In this document: one piece after another, positions 25,665-32,914 of the stretch
Numbering within the stretch: the first letter of the stretch is position 1
Layout: every line of letters starts with the position of its first letter
NCBI GenBank assembly: GCA_902806435.1
Contig: CADCWO010000230.1
Span: forward strand, 1 to 64,000
From: an uncultured Synechococcales cyanobacterium
GTDB taxonomy: Bacteria; Cyanobacteriota; Cyanobacteriia; Thermosynechococcales; Thermosynechococcaceae
Reading direction: 5' to 3'
Length of the DNA stretch: 64,000 nt
Position numbers and translations under genes: made by a program
The notes under the pieces: generated by a model
Seen by the model: only the letters and a program-made list of their open reading frames with translations
Database searches by the model: none
Told to the model about the DNA's origin: nothing

Positions 25665-26148
25665 TCACCAAACCGAAAATAGCCCAAGCAGCGAGGTCAG
25701 TTGGCAAATTGTCTTTAAACACAGCTAGCAAGACAATTGCCACCAAAAGCAGGGTTGGTGCTTCATTTAACGCCCGTAACTGCTGGCTACCCCAGGTACA
25801 TTCCCCAACCGCTAACTGTCTCATCAGCCGGCCACAGTAGAAGTGATAGCCAACTAAAACAGCGACAAACATCAGCTTTATATGCAGCCAACGGTCATGC
25901 AAGACTTCCGGCTCACGGGTGAGCAGTCCAATTGCCATTGCCACCGTCACGACCATCCCCGGCGTGGTGATGATGTTGTAAAGCCGCTTTTCCATCAGCT
26001 GGTACTGATTCTTGAGAATCGTTTGAGCTGGTTCTGGCTGCTCATTTGCCTCAACGTGATAGATAAATAAGCGAACTAGATAGAACAACCCAGCAAACCA
26101 AACCACAACGCCAATCAGGTGAAATGCCTTGAACCAGTAGTAAGCCAT
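25579..26148 (-). CDS. hemJ: protoporphyrinogen IX oxidase HemJ
   Basis: A 189-residue protein with about four transmembrane helices. The opening AYYWFKAFHLIGVVVWFAGL contains the conserved His used to bind heme, and EKRLYNIITTPGMV and WLHIKLMFVAVLVGYH carry further conserved Arg/Lys/His positions. HemJ is the usual cyanobacterial enzyme for protoporphyrinogen oxidation, the step just before the heme/chlorophyll branch where ChlH acts. Its 3' end overlaps the pentapeptide-repeat gene, which suggests co-transcription. Confidence 0.93.
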   Translation of the reverse strand: MAYYWFKAFHLIGVVVWFAGLFYLVRLFIYHVEANEQPEPAQTILKNQYQLMEKRLYNIITTPGMVVTVAMAIGLLTREPEVLHDRWLHIKLMFVAVLVGYHFYCGRLMRQLAVGECTWGSQQLRALNEAPTLLLVAIVLLAVFKDNLPTDLAAWAIFGLVIAMAATIQLYAKKRRRDQEKLLAEATPE

Positions 26149-26199
26149 AATCTATCTCAATACCAGTAATACTCCAGGAATTTCTGGAGGTCTTATCCA

Positions 26200-26745
26200 A
26201 ATTCTAGGCCGTCTTAGATCGCCAAAACAATCTTACCTGTTAAGAACCCGCCTAGCGATCGGCTGCTGCCGCTGCCTCTAAAGGTAATACTGGGCTAACG
26301 TCAAGATGTCACGGCCCAGCGCATCGCTCAGCCGCATACACACTGCCAGATGCAACCAACCTTTCCTGCCCCGGCCTGAATCAAAAGCTGCTCCACGATC
26401 GCTAGCTCCGCACAATCCCTAGATGACCACTAAGGTTCTCATTGCAGAAGTACACTTCATCCCCTTCCTGAAAGTGTTGCGCTTCGTCTGCCACCGTCGT
26501 CGCTACCGCCGCACCATCAAAGCCAAGCATCGCTAGCATTTGCTCAGAATAAAAGGTACCGCACCGTGGCAACTCTATATGAATTGGATTGACTGCGCTG
26601 TAGCGGCAACAATAGTTCACGCCTGTGTGGCTCTTCGGCGTAAGCCATTCCTGCGACTTCAGGGCTTCTGAAGCTCCACGTGCATTAAGAGCGTTTGTAG
26701 TAGCCTCTGCGTAGAAAAATCGCTTTCAGCGCCATTCCTTGTCAA
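26200..26745 (-). pseudogene. decayed zinc-type/quinone oxidoreductase (MDR) gene
   Basis: Fragments in several minus-strand frames line up in the order expected for a medium-chain dehydrogenase. These are KAIF near 26730, VNPIHIELPRCGTFYSEQML, LGFDGAAVATTVADEAQHF and EGDEVYFCNENLSGHLG in the frame 26402-26620, then IQAGAGKVG near 26370, LPLEAAAAA near 26280 and GKIVLAI with its stop near 26240. In-frame stops, frameshifts and large deletions (the Rossmann domain is mostly gone) show it is dead. This explains the 605-bp gap between hemJ and the E2 gene. Confidence 0.8.
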
Positions 26746-26753
26746 CTAAGAAA

Positions 26754-28172
26754 CTAGAGCGTTAGAGACTGAGCATTAGTTTCAATCAGTTTTGCCAGAT
26801 CTTGCAAGAAGGCGGCGGCATCTGCGCCATAGATAATCCGGTGGTCGCAGGTGATTGTTACCTGCATCTGACGCCGTACACCCATCATGCCCTCCTCGGT
26901 AGCGACCACTTGGGGCCGGGAAGCACCAATGGCTAAGATTGAGCCTTGGGCGGGCGGTAGTATGGCATCAAAGCGATCCACCCCATACATCCCCAGGTTA
27001 GAGAGGGTAAAGGTACCGGAGTTGTACTCCTCTGGCTTCAATTGCTTGGTCCGTGATCTCTCCACCAGATCTTTCCAGGTGCGAGAGAGAGAGTAGATGT
27101 CTGCCTGGTCGGCATTTTGCAGCACAGGCGTAATTAAACCACCGTCGGTCATGGCTACTGCAACTGCAATATTGATGCTGTTGCGATACTGCACACCCTG
27201 CTCGACAAAGCTAGCGTTCAGTAAGGGATGCTTCTGCAAGGCGATCGCTACAGCCTTTGCTAACAAAGCAGTCATCGTGACACCCTTGGACTTGATCTGC
27301 TTGTAGAGCCGATCTAGCCCATCCGTGGTTATCGTGTAACCAACATGGTAGGTCGGCACCTCCAAGCTGGCGACCATGTTCCGTACCACGGCATTTTGGA
27401 GGGTGTTAAAGGAGGCGATTTGACCGTTGGCAATCGGTGTAGGTGTGGGAGCAGGTTGTCCACGGGTAGCAGCAGCAGGGTCAGGCTGCCGAGGCGCAGT
27501 AGTTTGAGGTGCAGGGTCAGGTTGCCGGGGTGCAGTAGTTTGAGGCTCAGGAGCAGTTGCTGCAGCTGTGGGTTGAGCTGTTTGCCTTACAGCTGCTGCT
27601 TCTACGTCTTCTGCGACAATCCGGCCGTGGGGACCGCTGCCTTTGCCGGCAAGGGTGCCGAGATCAACTTTGAATTCTTTGGCCAGCTTCCGCGCCCGTG
27701 GTGAAATGATCACGCGTGATGAAGACCCATTTGAAGTCTTCGGTTCCTGTTCCTGGTCTTTGCCATTCCAGGCTGCGGCCTGCTGCGGTGCTACTTCCCC
27801 AGGGCCAACTTTGGAAGCTACTTCTGTCACCGCCTGGGTACTAGTGTCTTGCTGGGCTGGCTCAGACTTTTGCGGCGCTGGTTGGGAAGAATCTGAACCT
27901 CCTAACTGTTGCTGGGCAGTTTCAATCTCGGCTTCGGTATCTGCTACCAAAGCAATGGTTGAGCCTACAGGGGCTGATTCCCCAGTTGGGGTAGCGATCG
28001 CCGCTAGATAGCCTTCATAGAAGGATTCCACATCCATGTCAGCTTTATCCGACTCCACAATCACTACAGTCTCGCCCTTATCAACCTTCTCTCCCGGTGA
28101 CTTGACCCAAGAGACAATTTTGCCTTCGGTCATCGTGGAACTAAGAGCGGGCATGAAGACTTCGTGAATCAT
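26754..28172 (-). CDS. pdhC: dihydrolipoamide acetyltransferase (E2) of pyruvate dehydrogenase
   Basis: A 472-residue E2. One lipoyl domain carries the lipoylated Lys43 in VIVESDKADMDVE. A Pro/Ala-rich linker leads to the E3/E1-binding domain (ISPRARKLAKEFKVDLGTL, GPHGRIVAEDV). A second flexible linker contains a 12-residue tandem repeat. The catalytic domain ends in TCDHRIIYGADAAAFLQDL. The usual HxxxDG motif has Tyr for Asp (DHRIIYG), a change I associate with the cyanobacterial/plastid branch of E2. It transfers acetyl to CoA in the core of the complex. E1 and E3 genes are not in the window. Confidence 0.93.
   Translation of the reverse strand: MIHEVFMPALSSTMTEGKIVSWVKSPGEKVDKGETVVIVESDKADMDVESFYEGYLAAIATPTGESAPVGSTIALVADTEAEIETAQQQLGGSDSSQPAPQKSEPAQQDTSTQAVTEVASKVGPGEVAPQQAAAWNGKDQEQEPKTSNGSSSRVIISPRARKLAKEFKVDLGTLAGKGSGPHGRIVAEDVEAAAVRQTAQPTAAATAPEPQTTAPRQPDPAPQTTAPRQPDPAAATRGQPAPTPTPIANGQIASFNTLQNAVVRNMVASLEVPTYHVGYTITTDGLDRLYKQIKSKGVTMTALLAKAVAIALQKHPLLNASFVEQGVQYRNSINIAVAVAMTDGGLITPVLQNADQADIYSLSRTWKDLVERSRTKQLKPEEYNSGTFTLSNLGMYGVDRFDAILPPAQGSILAIGASRPQVVATEEGMMGVRRQMQVTITCDHRIIYGADAAAFLQDLAKLIETNAQSLTL
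27475..27546. repeat. 36-bp imperfect tandem repeat in the E2 linker
   Basis: Two 36-bp units (27475-27510 and 27511-27546) differ at only a few positions and encode two copies of a 12-residue Pro/Thr/Gln linker unit (PQTTAPRQPDPA). Being a multiple of three, the duplication lengthens the swinging-arm linker without changing frame. Confidence 0.8.
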
Positions 28173-28340
28173 AGGGTGGCCTGAATCAGTGGAGATAGAA
28201 AGCTAGATTGCAGTTCAAATTAAATCTTAGCCCGAGGCCTGCCGCCAGGACTATCCTCGTGTATAAATCTCTCTACATTTTCTAAGGAAGTGGTAGTCGC
28301 AGCGCGTTGCCATAACCCTTTGAGTAAGTGGCAGCTCAAA

Positions 28341-28709
28341 CTAATCTTCATCAAGTGGCAGTCCAGCCCGAACTCTACCTTGACCAAAGTAACGACCAAA
28401 CTGAAGCTCGTAGACTTCATCCTCCTCTTGAGTTTCAACCTCTAATGCCGAACGAGGATAGCTGACACATAATAGGGCATAACCTTGGGCTTGCAACTTG
28501 GGCGATAGCCCCATTGCTTCTGGTTGGTAGACTTCTCCTGATAAAATTCGTACTGCACAGGTCGTACAGGCTCCATTGCGGCAGGAGTAGGGAAGTTCAA
28601 CTCCTTGGCTTTCGCTAGTTTCCAAGATATAGCGATCATCTGGAACTTCAACGCTAGAATGAGTATTGGTTTGCCGGTTGTGAACGTGAACAGGATAGGC
28701 GTGGGTCAT
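28341..28709 (-). CDS. 2Fe-2S ferredoxin with C-terminal extension
   Basis: A 122-residue plant-type ferredoxin. Ligands are Cys43, Cys48, Cys51 (SCRNGACTTC) and Cys81 (LLCVSYP). Compared with the 97-98-residue photosynthetic ferredoxin it has an extra C-terminal 25 residues (VYELQFGRYFGQGRVRAGL), as in the Sll1382/FdC2-like group of minor cyanobacterial ferredoxins. A specialised electron donor rather than the main PetF is likely. It lies 168 bp upstream of the E2 gene on the same strand. Confidence 0.88.
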   Translation of the reverse strand: MTHAYPVHVHNRQTNTHSSVEVPDDRYILETSESQGVELPYSCRNGACTTCAVRILSGEVYQPEAMGLSPKLQAQGYALLCVSYPRSALEVETQEEDEVYELQFGRYFGQGRVRAGLPLDED

Positions 28710-28839
28710 AGAATCAAATCTATTAGCAGGTTATACCCCAATCCTAGAAGGTACTTGGGAGAAAACGCTTTAAAGGTTTCCCCAGTGGGCAAGACTCTGC
28801 TAACATAACGTACTTGTGTTCACGAACACAGACCCCCCT

Positions 28840-28926
28840 GGAGAGGTGGCCGAGTGGTTGAAGGCGCAGCACTGGAAATGCTGTTATGGGGTGACTTATA
28901 CGAGGGTTCGAATCCCTCCCTCTCCG
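28840..28926 (+). tRNA. tRNA-Ser (anticodon GGA)
   Basis: An 87-nt class II tRNA. The acceptor pair is GGAGAGG with CCTCTCC plus discriminator G. The anticodon stem CAGCA/TGCTG encloses loop CTGGAAA with anticodon GGA at 28874-28876, followed by a long variable arm and a GGTTCGAAT T-loop. It reads UCC and UCU. No CCA is encoded. Confidence 0.95.
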
Positions 28927-28978
28927 TTCCATATCTACTCTGGTTAACAGCTTGGGTGGCGATTAGTATAGTGATGAA

Positions 28979-29833
28979 ATGGCGGCTCCCCGTAAACAAT
29001 TTGGTCAGCACTGGCTGCGGAGCGAGAAGGCATTAAATCGAATTGTCAGTGCCGCGGAGTTAGTAGACGACCGCGCGGCCTCTCCATCGGAGAATTGTGT
29101 TCTAGAAATTGGTCCAGGTACAGGCAATCTAACGCGACTATTACTATCTGCGGCTCGGTCAGTAGTTGCCGTTGAAATTGACCGAGATTTGTGTACGCTA
29201 TTAACTCAAAAATTTGGGCGAGTTAATAATTTCCTGCTATTGCAAGGCGATTTCTTGAACTTAGACCTGAGAACAACCTTGGCATCTTTCCCAACTTTCC
29301 AAAAGCCCAATAAGGTGGTTGCCAATATTCCCTATAACATTACAGGTCCGATTTTAGAGAAGCTCCTAGGTACGATCGCCCAACCAGCAACGGAACCCTA
29401 CGAATCGATTGTCCTATTGGTGCAAAAGGAATTAGCAGATCGACTGTGTGCCCAGCCCGGATCTAAAGCCTATGGCGCTTTATCTGTTCGCATCCAGTAC
29501 CTGGCTGCCTGTGAGTGGATCTGCAATGTTCCGGCTAAGGCTTTCTATCCACCCCCGAAGGTTGATTCGGCGGTCGTGCGTTTGCGTCCCCACTGCTTAG
29601 ATCAACCTGCTACTGACCCCCGCCAACTGGACACTTTGGTTAGGCTTGGGTTTGCCACCCGACGCAAAATGCTCCGAAATAATTTGAAATCTTACTTAGA
29701 TCGCGATCACCTGACTCACTTCCTGGAACAATTGGAGATAGACCCCCAGGTTCGCGCTGAAGATTTAAGCGTTGGCCAATGGGTCGCTCTCAGTAACCTG
29801 CTCACTCCGACTTCATGCAGTCCTACTCCCTAA
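28979..29833 (+). CDS. rsmA: 16S rRNA (adenine1518/1519-N6) dimethyltransferase
   Basis: A 284-residue KsgA/RsmA methyltransferase. The start FGQHWLRSEKALNRIV is typical, and motif I is VLEIGPGTGNLTRLLL. The catalytic motif IV NIPYNITGPI is the N6-adenine signature of the family, and FYPPPKVDSAVVRL is conserved. It dimethylates two adenines near the 3' end of 16S rRNA in late 30S assembly. Its last 19 bases overlap ispE. Confidence 0.95.
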   Translation: MAAPRKQFGQHWLRSEKALNRIVSAAELVDDRAASPSENCVLEIGPGTGNLTRLLLSAARSVVAVEIDRDLCTLLTQKFGRVNNFLLLQGDFLNLDLRTTLASFPTFQKPNKVVANIPYNITGPILEKLLGTIAQPATEPYESIVLLVQKELADRLCAQPGSKAYGALSVRIQYLAACEWICNVPAKAFYPPPKVDSAVVRLRPHCLDQPATDPRQLDTLVRLGFATRRKMLRNNLKSYLDRDHLTHFLEQLEIDPQVRAEDLSVGQWVALSNLLTPTSCSPTP

Positions 29834-30744
29834 GTGCCTCCGCCAAAATCAATTTGTACCTGGAGATTATCGGTAACCGTGCCGATGGCTATCATGAGCT
29901 AGCAATGGTGCTTCAAAGCGTTGATCTGGCTGACCGGGTTGACTTGCGCCCAACAGTCAGAGATTTCATCCAGGTGCATTGCCAGCATCCAGAAGTGCCC
30001 GAGGGTCCGCGTAACCTTGCCTATCAAGCAGCGGCACTAATGATGCAGAAGTTTCCCAACTTTAGTGGGGTTGAAATTACGATTCAGAAGCAAATTCCGA
30101 TCGGAGCTGGTCTTGCGGGGGGCTCCTCAAATGCCGCAGCGGTGATAGTTGGGCTGGATTTAATGTGGCAACTGGGGTTGACCCAATCAGAACTTCAGGA
30201 ACTCGGCAGCGAGTTGGGAGCAGATGTGCCTTTTTGCATCACGGGGGGAACTGCTTTGGCAGTGGGCCGGGGAGATACGCTTTCATCTCTACCCCCCCTG
30301 GATCATCTTTATGTGGTGCTGGGCAAATACCGTAGTATGGCCGTTTCGACGCCGTGGGCTTACCAGACATTCCGCAAGCGATTTGGTCATAGTTACGCCC
30401 AGAACGTGGAAACTTTAGAAAGCCGTAGGGAACGGGTCCATGCGGGACCGATGGTGAGTGCGATCTTCCAACGTGATGCTAGGCAGATCGGTCACTTACT
30501 GCGCAATGATCTGGAACGGGTTGTCCTACCTGAGTATCCAGAAGTGACCCAACTCCGAGACCGTTTTCAGCAGCTTGATGTTTTAGGGACCATGATGTCT
30601 GGTTCTGGGCCAACAGTATTTGCCTTAACTCAGTCGCGATCGCAAGCAGAGCAGGTGCGTGAGACTGTTGGCGCAGCCATTGCCAGTCCTGATTTAGATT
30701 TATGGGTTGCCCAGATGTCGAGTACCAGTATTCAGCCGTTGTAA
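29815..30744 (+). CDS. ispE: 4-diphosphocytidyl-2-C-methyl-D-erythritol kinase
   Basis: A 309-residue GHMP kinase of the MEP isoprenoid pathway. ASAKINLYLEIIGNRADGYHE is interrupted by no gaps at the N-terminus and carries the conserved Lys/Asn; the GHMP ATP loop is IPIGAGLAGGSSNAAA, and MMSGSGPTVFAL closes the site. It overlaps rsmA by 19 bases, indicating coupled translation; the rsmA-ispE pairing is common in bacteria. dxs of the same pathway is at 59.2 kb. Confidence 0.95.
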   Translation: MQSYSLSASAKINLYLEIIGNRADGYHELAMVLQSVDLADRVDLRPTVRDFIQVHCQHPEVPEGPRNLAYQAAALMMQKFPNFSGVEITIQKQIPIGAGLAGGSSNAAAVIVGLDLMWQLGLTQSELQELGSELGADVPFCITGGTALAVGRGDTLSSLPPLDHLYVVLGKYRSMAVSTPWAYQTFRKRFGHSYAQNVETLESRRERVHAGPMVSAIFQRDARQIGHLLRNDLERVVLPEYPEVTQLRDRFQQLDVLGTMMSGSGPTVFALTQSRSQAEQVRETVGAAIASPDLDLWVAQMSSTSIQPL

Positions 30745-30763
30745 GTTTAGAGTGGTATGTCTT

Positions 30764-31084
30764 ATGTCTAATACCCCAACTAGCTCATCTCAGTCAGGCC
30801 CACTACGGTGTGCCAGTGGTTCTCTCGTCGCCGGATCCTTAGCATTAGTTCTTTACCGCTTAACAATCTCAATCGCTGGGTCTTTGGCAGCCAATCCGAT
30901 TCACTCCCAAAACCCGACAGCCCTTAGTATCTCGGCTGCGGTTCGTACCTTAGTTGTAGGGATGAGTGCCTTGGGTACTGGTATTTTTGGAATTGCTTCC
31001 CTAGGCTTGATGGCTTTGGCAATTCAGCTCTTGGCCCAACGCTTGTTCAAATCAACACAGCAACCCCCCAACTCCCAACCTTAG
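30764..31084 (+). CDS. DUF3082 small membrane protein
   Basis: A 106-residue protein from the ATG at 30764, 19 bases after the ispE stop. An earlier in-frame start lies inside ispE and is rejected. Two transmembrane helices (GSLVAGSLALVLYRLTISIA and GIFGIASLGLMALAIQLLA) flank a loop with AAVRTLVVGMSALGTG. This matches the cyanobacterial DUF3082 family, function unknown. It probably ends the rsmA-ispE operon. Confidence 0.8.
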   Translation: MSNTPTSSSQSGPLRCASGSLVAGSLALVLYRLTISIAGSLAANPIHSQNPTALSISAAVRTLVVGMSALGTGIFGIASLGLMALAIQLLAQRLFKSTQQPPNSQP

Positions 31085-31120
31085 CTGTCGAAGGCTAGCT
31101 ACATACCCTCGCCGAGTAGC

Positions 31121-32644
31121 TTAATTGCCTTGCTGATTCTGCGGCAATTTATCTAGCAATGCCTGAACCTCCAGTGTCAGAAAATCATTTTCCTTCGGTA
31201 ATAGTACGATCGCTTGTTCTAGCGCTTTTCTTGCTGCATCAAATTCCCTCTGCTCATAGAGTTTGTATCCCTGCTCATAATAAGTTTTAGCTACTAGCCG
31301 AAAGGACATTTGCAGGCTTGTCCGCAGCCGCTCCAATGCACTGGCCAAATCCTGCATCTCGGCACTATAGCTGCCTGAGATTCGATAATCCAAATTAGTT
31401 TTACTGATAGCCTCAGCAAATTGCACTATCTGTTGAACTGGCTGGGTCAAGTTCCTAGAAATGCGTATTGAAGCTAGTACAGCTAAAAGTATTGCTACTC
31501 CACCAATCGCATAGCCACCAAACAGTAATTGCTGCAAGTAGGCCTCAAATTCATCAAGGCTCTGACCGACATAAGCAATACCCACAGGCTTGCTGCGTCG
31601 ATCTAACTGGTGAGTATGGTCGTACAACGGGCGATAGGCAGTACGATAGTTGGAGCCTATGATATTGGTTCTTCCCAGGAAGTACTGGCCTTTGTCCAAG
31701 ACAGTATGGGCCACTTCTGCTGAGACACGGGTGCCAATTGCTCTGGTACGACCATCGCTATAGGGTACATTGGTACTCACCCGCAGATCCTTGGCAAAAA
31801 GGGTCACTGTAGGCACACCAGTCTTATGTCGAATCCGATCAACCAACTCAGGATTCCGATTGACTAAGTAGCCCACAATAGCAGTACCCACCATCTGGCC
31901 TTGCCGTTCTATCGGCTGAACAGCCATAAGTACCATCCCAACCTGGCCCTGCTCCGTATCATAGGTTCCCTCAGGGGCAGGCTTTAAAGGTTGGGATAAA
32001 CCTGCTGTTTTCTGAGGACGGATACCTACAGAGGCTTGGGCTGATAGACCCATCCGAGCTAGAAGCTTTGAGTTGACGAGCTCCACACCTGAAAAAGCCT
32101 GGCGACGCACCATTGCATTTTGCACAATCGCCAAAGTACTGAAGTCAATGTTGATTGGTTGGTTCACAGGCTGATAGCCAACTACTGTAGCTTTCTGGCC
32201 GCCTGCCGGCAAGACAGCAGGATGCCTCCCCCGATCCATTGCCACCATTCGAATCTGTTGCGCTATGGTACGCCCAGATCTATCGGTAATCAGGACAAAG
32301 CTGCTGCTACTTTGTAGGAGTTCTTTTTTCAAAAAGCGATCAATGAAATCTCGATTAGTTTGCCCCAAGGTAGAATCCTTGAGATTAATGTTGAGCTCCT
32401 CCATCAATGTGGAGAGGTGATTGGCTGAAGCAGCTACCTGAGATTGCTTACGGTCCACCTCTTGCTGTAGCTGCCCTAAATCAAGTAGACATTCGCGGTC
32501 AACCTGCTGTAACTGTCCTTCAATAAAGTGGCGTGATAGGCCAATCAATCCCTGCGTAATCGCAATAGAGGGCAGTGCAGCCGTCAGTACCAGTGCAAAT
32601 AAAATCTGCTGCCGGAGGCTGGGGGCAAAGTTCCACTTGCTCAT
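31121..32644 (-). CDS. Cache-HAMP membrane sensor without output domain
   Basis: A 507-residue protein. A first transmembrane helix at about 12-33 and a second near 375-395 enclose a large extracytoplasmic Cache-type sensor of about 340 residues (FVLITDRSGRTIAQQ, AIVGYLVNRNPELVDRIRHK). A HAMP domain follows (RISRNLTQPVQQIVQFAEAI). Instead of a chemotaxis signalling, kinase or cyclase domain the protein ends in a short helical TPR-like segment (YYEQGYKLYEQREFDAARKA). Output may be by protein-protein contact. No chemotaxis gene is adjacent. It is convergent with the DUF3082 gene. Confidence 0.8.
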   Translation of the reverse strand: MSKWNFAPSLRQQILFALVLTAALPSIAITQGLIGLSRHFIEGQLQQVDRECLLDLGQLQQEVDRKQSQVAASANHLSTLMEELNINLKDSTLGQTNRDFIDRFLKKELLQSSSSFVLITDRSGRTIAQQIRMVAMDRGRHPAVLPAGGQKATVVGYQPVNQPINIDFSTLAIVQNAMVRRQAFSGVELVNSKLLARMGLSAQASVGIRPQKTAGLSQPLKPAPEGTYDTEQGQVGMVLMAVQPIERQGQMVGTAIVGYLVNRNPELVDRIRHKTGVPTVTLFAKDLRVSTNVPYSDGRTRAIGTRVSAEVAHTVLDKGQYFLGRTNIIGSNYRTAYRPLYDHTHQLDRRSKPVGIAYVGQSLDEFEAYLQQLLFGGYAIGGVAILLAVLASIRISRNLTQPVQQIVQFAEAISKTNLDYRISGSYSAEMQDLASALERLRTSLQMSFRLVAKTYYEQGYKLYEQREFDAARKALEQAIVLLPKENDFLTLEVQALLDKLPQNQQGN

Positions 32645-32914
32645 GGAGACATCTTTCTCTCAGATTTTGTCAGTTACCTAGGAAGCATGCTCCGATCGGC
32701 AATAGTTTTCATACTAGCTTGGGTTCGTCCTGCCAAAAAAGTACTTCTTTGCTGAACGGCCTATTAACTTCCAAAGGCTGTAATTGAGCAATAAATAAGT
32801 GAATACAGCCATCTCTACGTCTGGTTGTAGACCCTACCAATACAGCACGAAGTTGAGTGCAGGATTAAACGGGTCTACGGGAAACCTGAAGCTAAGTCTA
32901 CTTCCTTCATTGCG

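Noticed and set aside
28820..29036. several short frames over tRNA-Ser
   Set aside because: They are translations of the tRNA gene and its flanks.
30707..30763. upstream start for the DUF3082 gene
   Set aside because: It lies inside ispE; the ATG at 30764 starts the family domain.
32827..32878. 8-bp inverted repeat GTAGACCC/GGGTCTAC
   Set aside because: A 36-base spacer and no further support; it may be chance.
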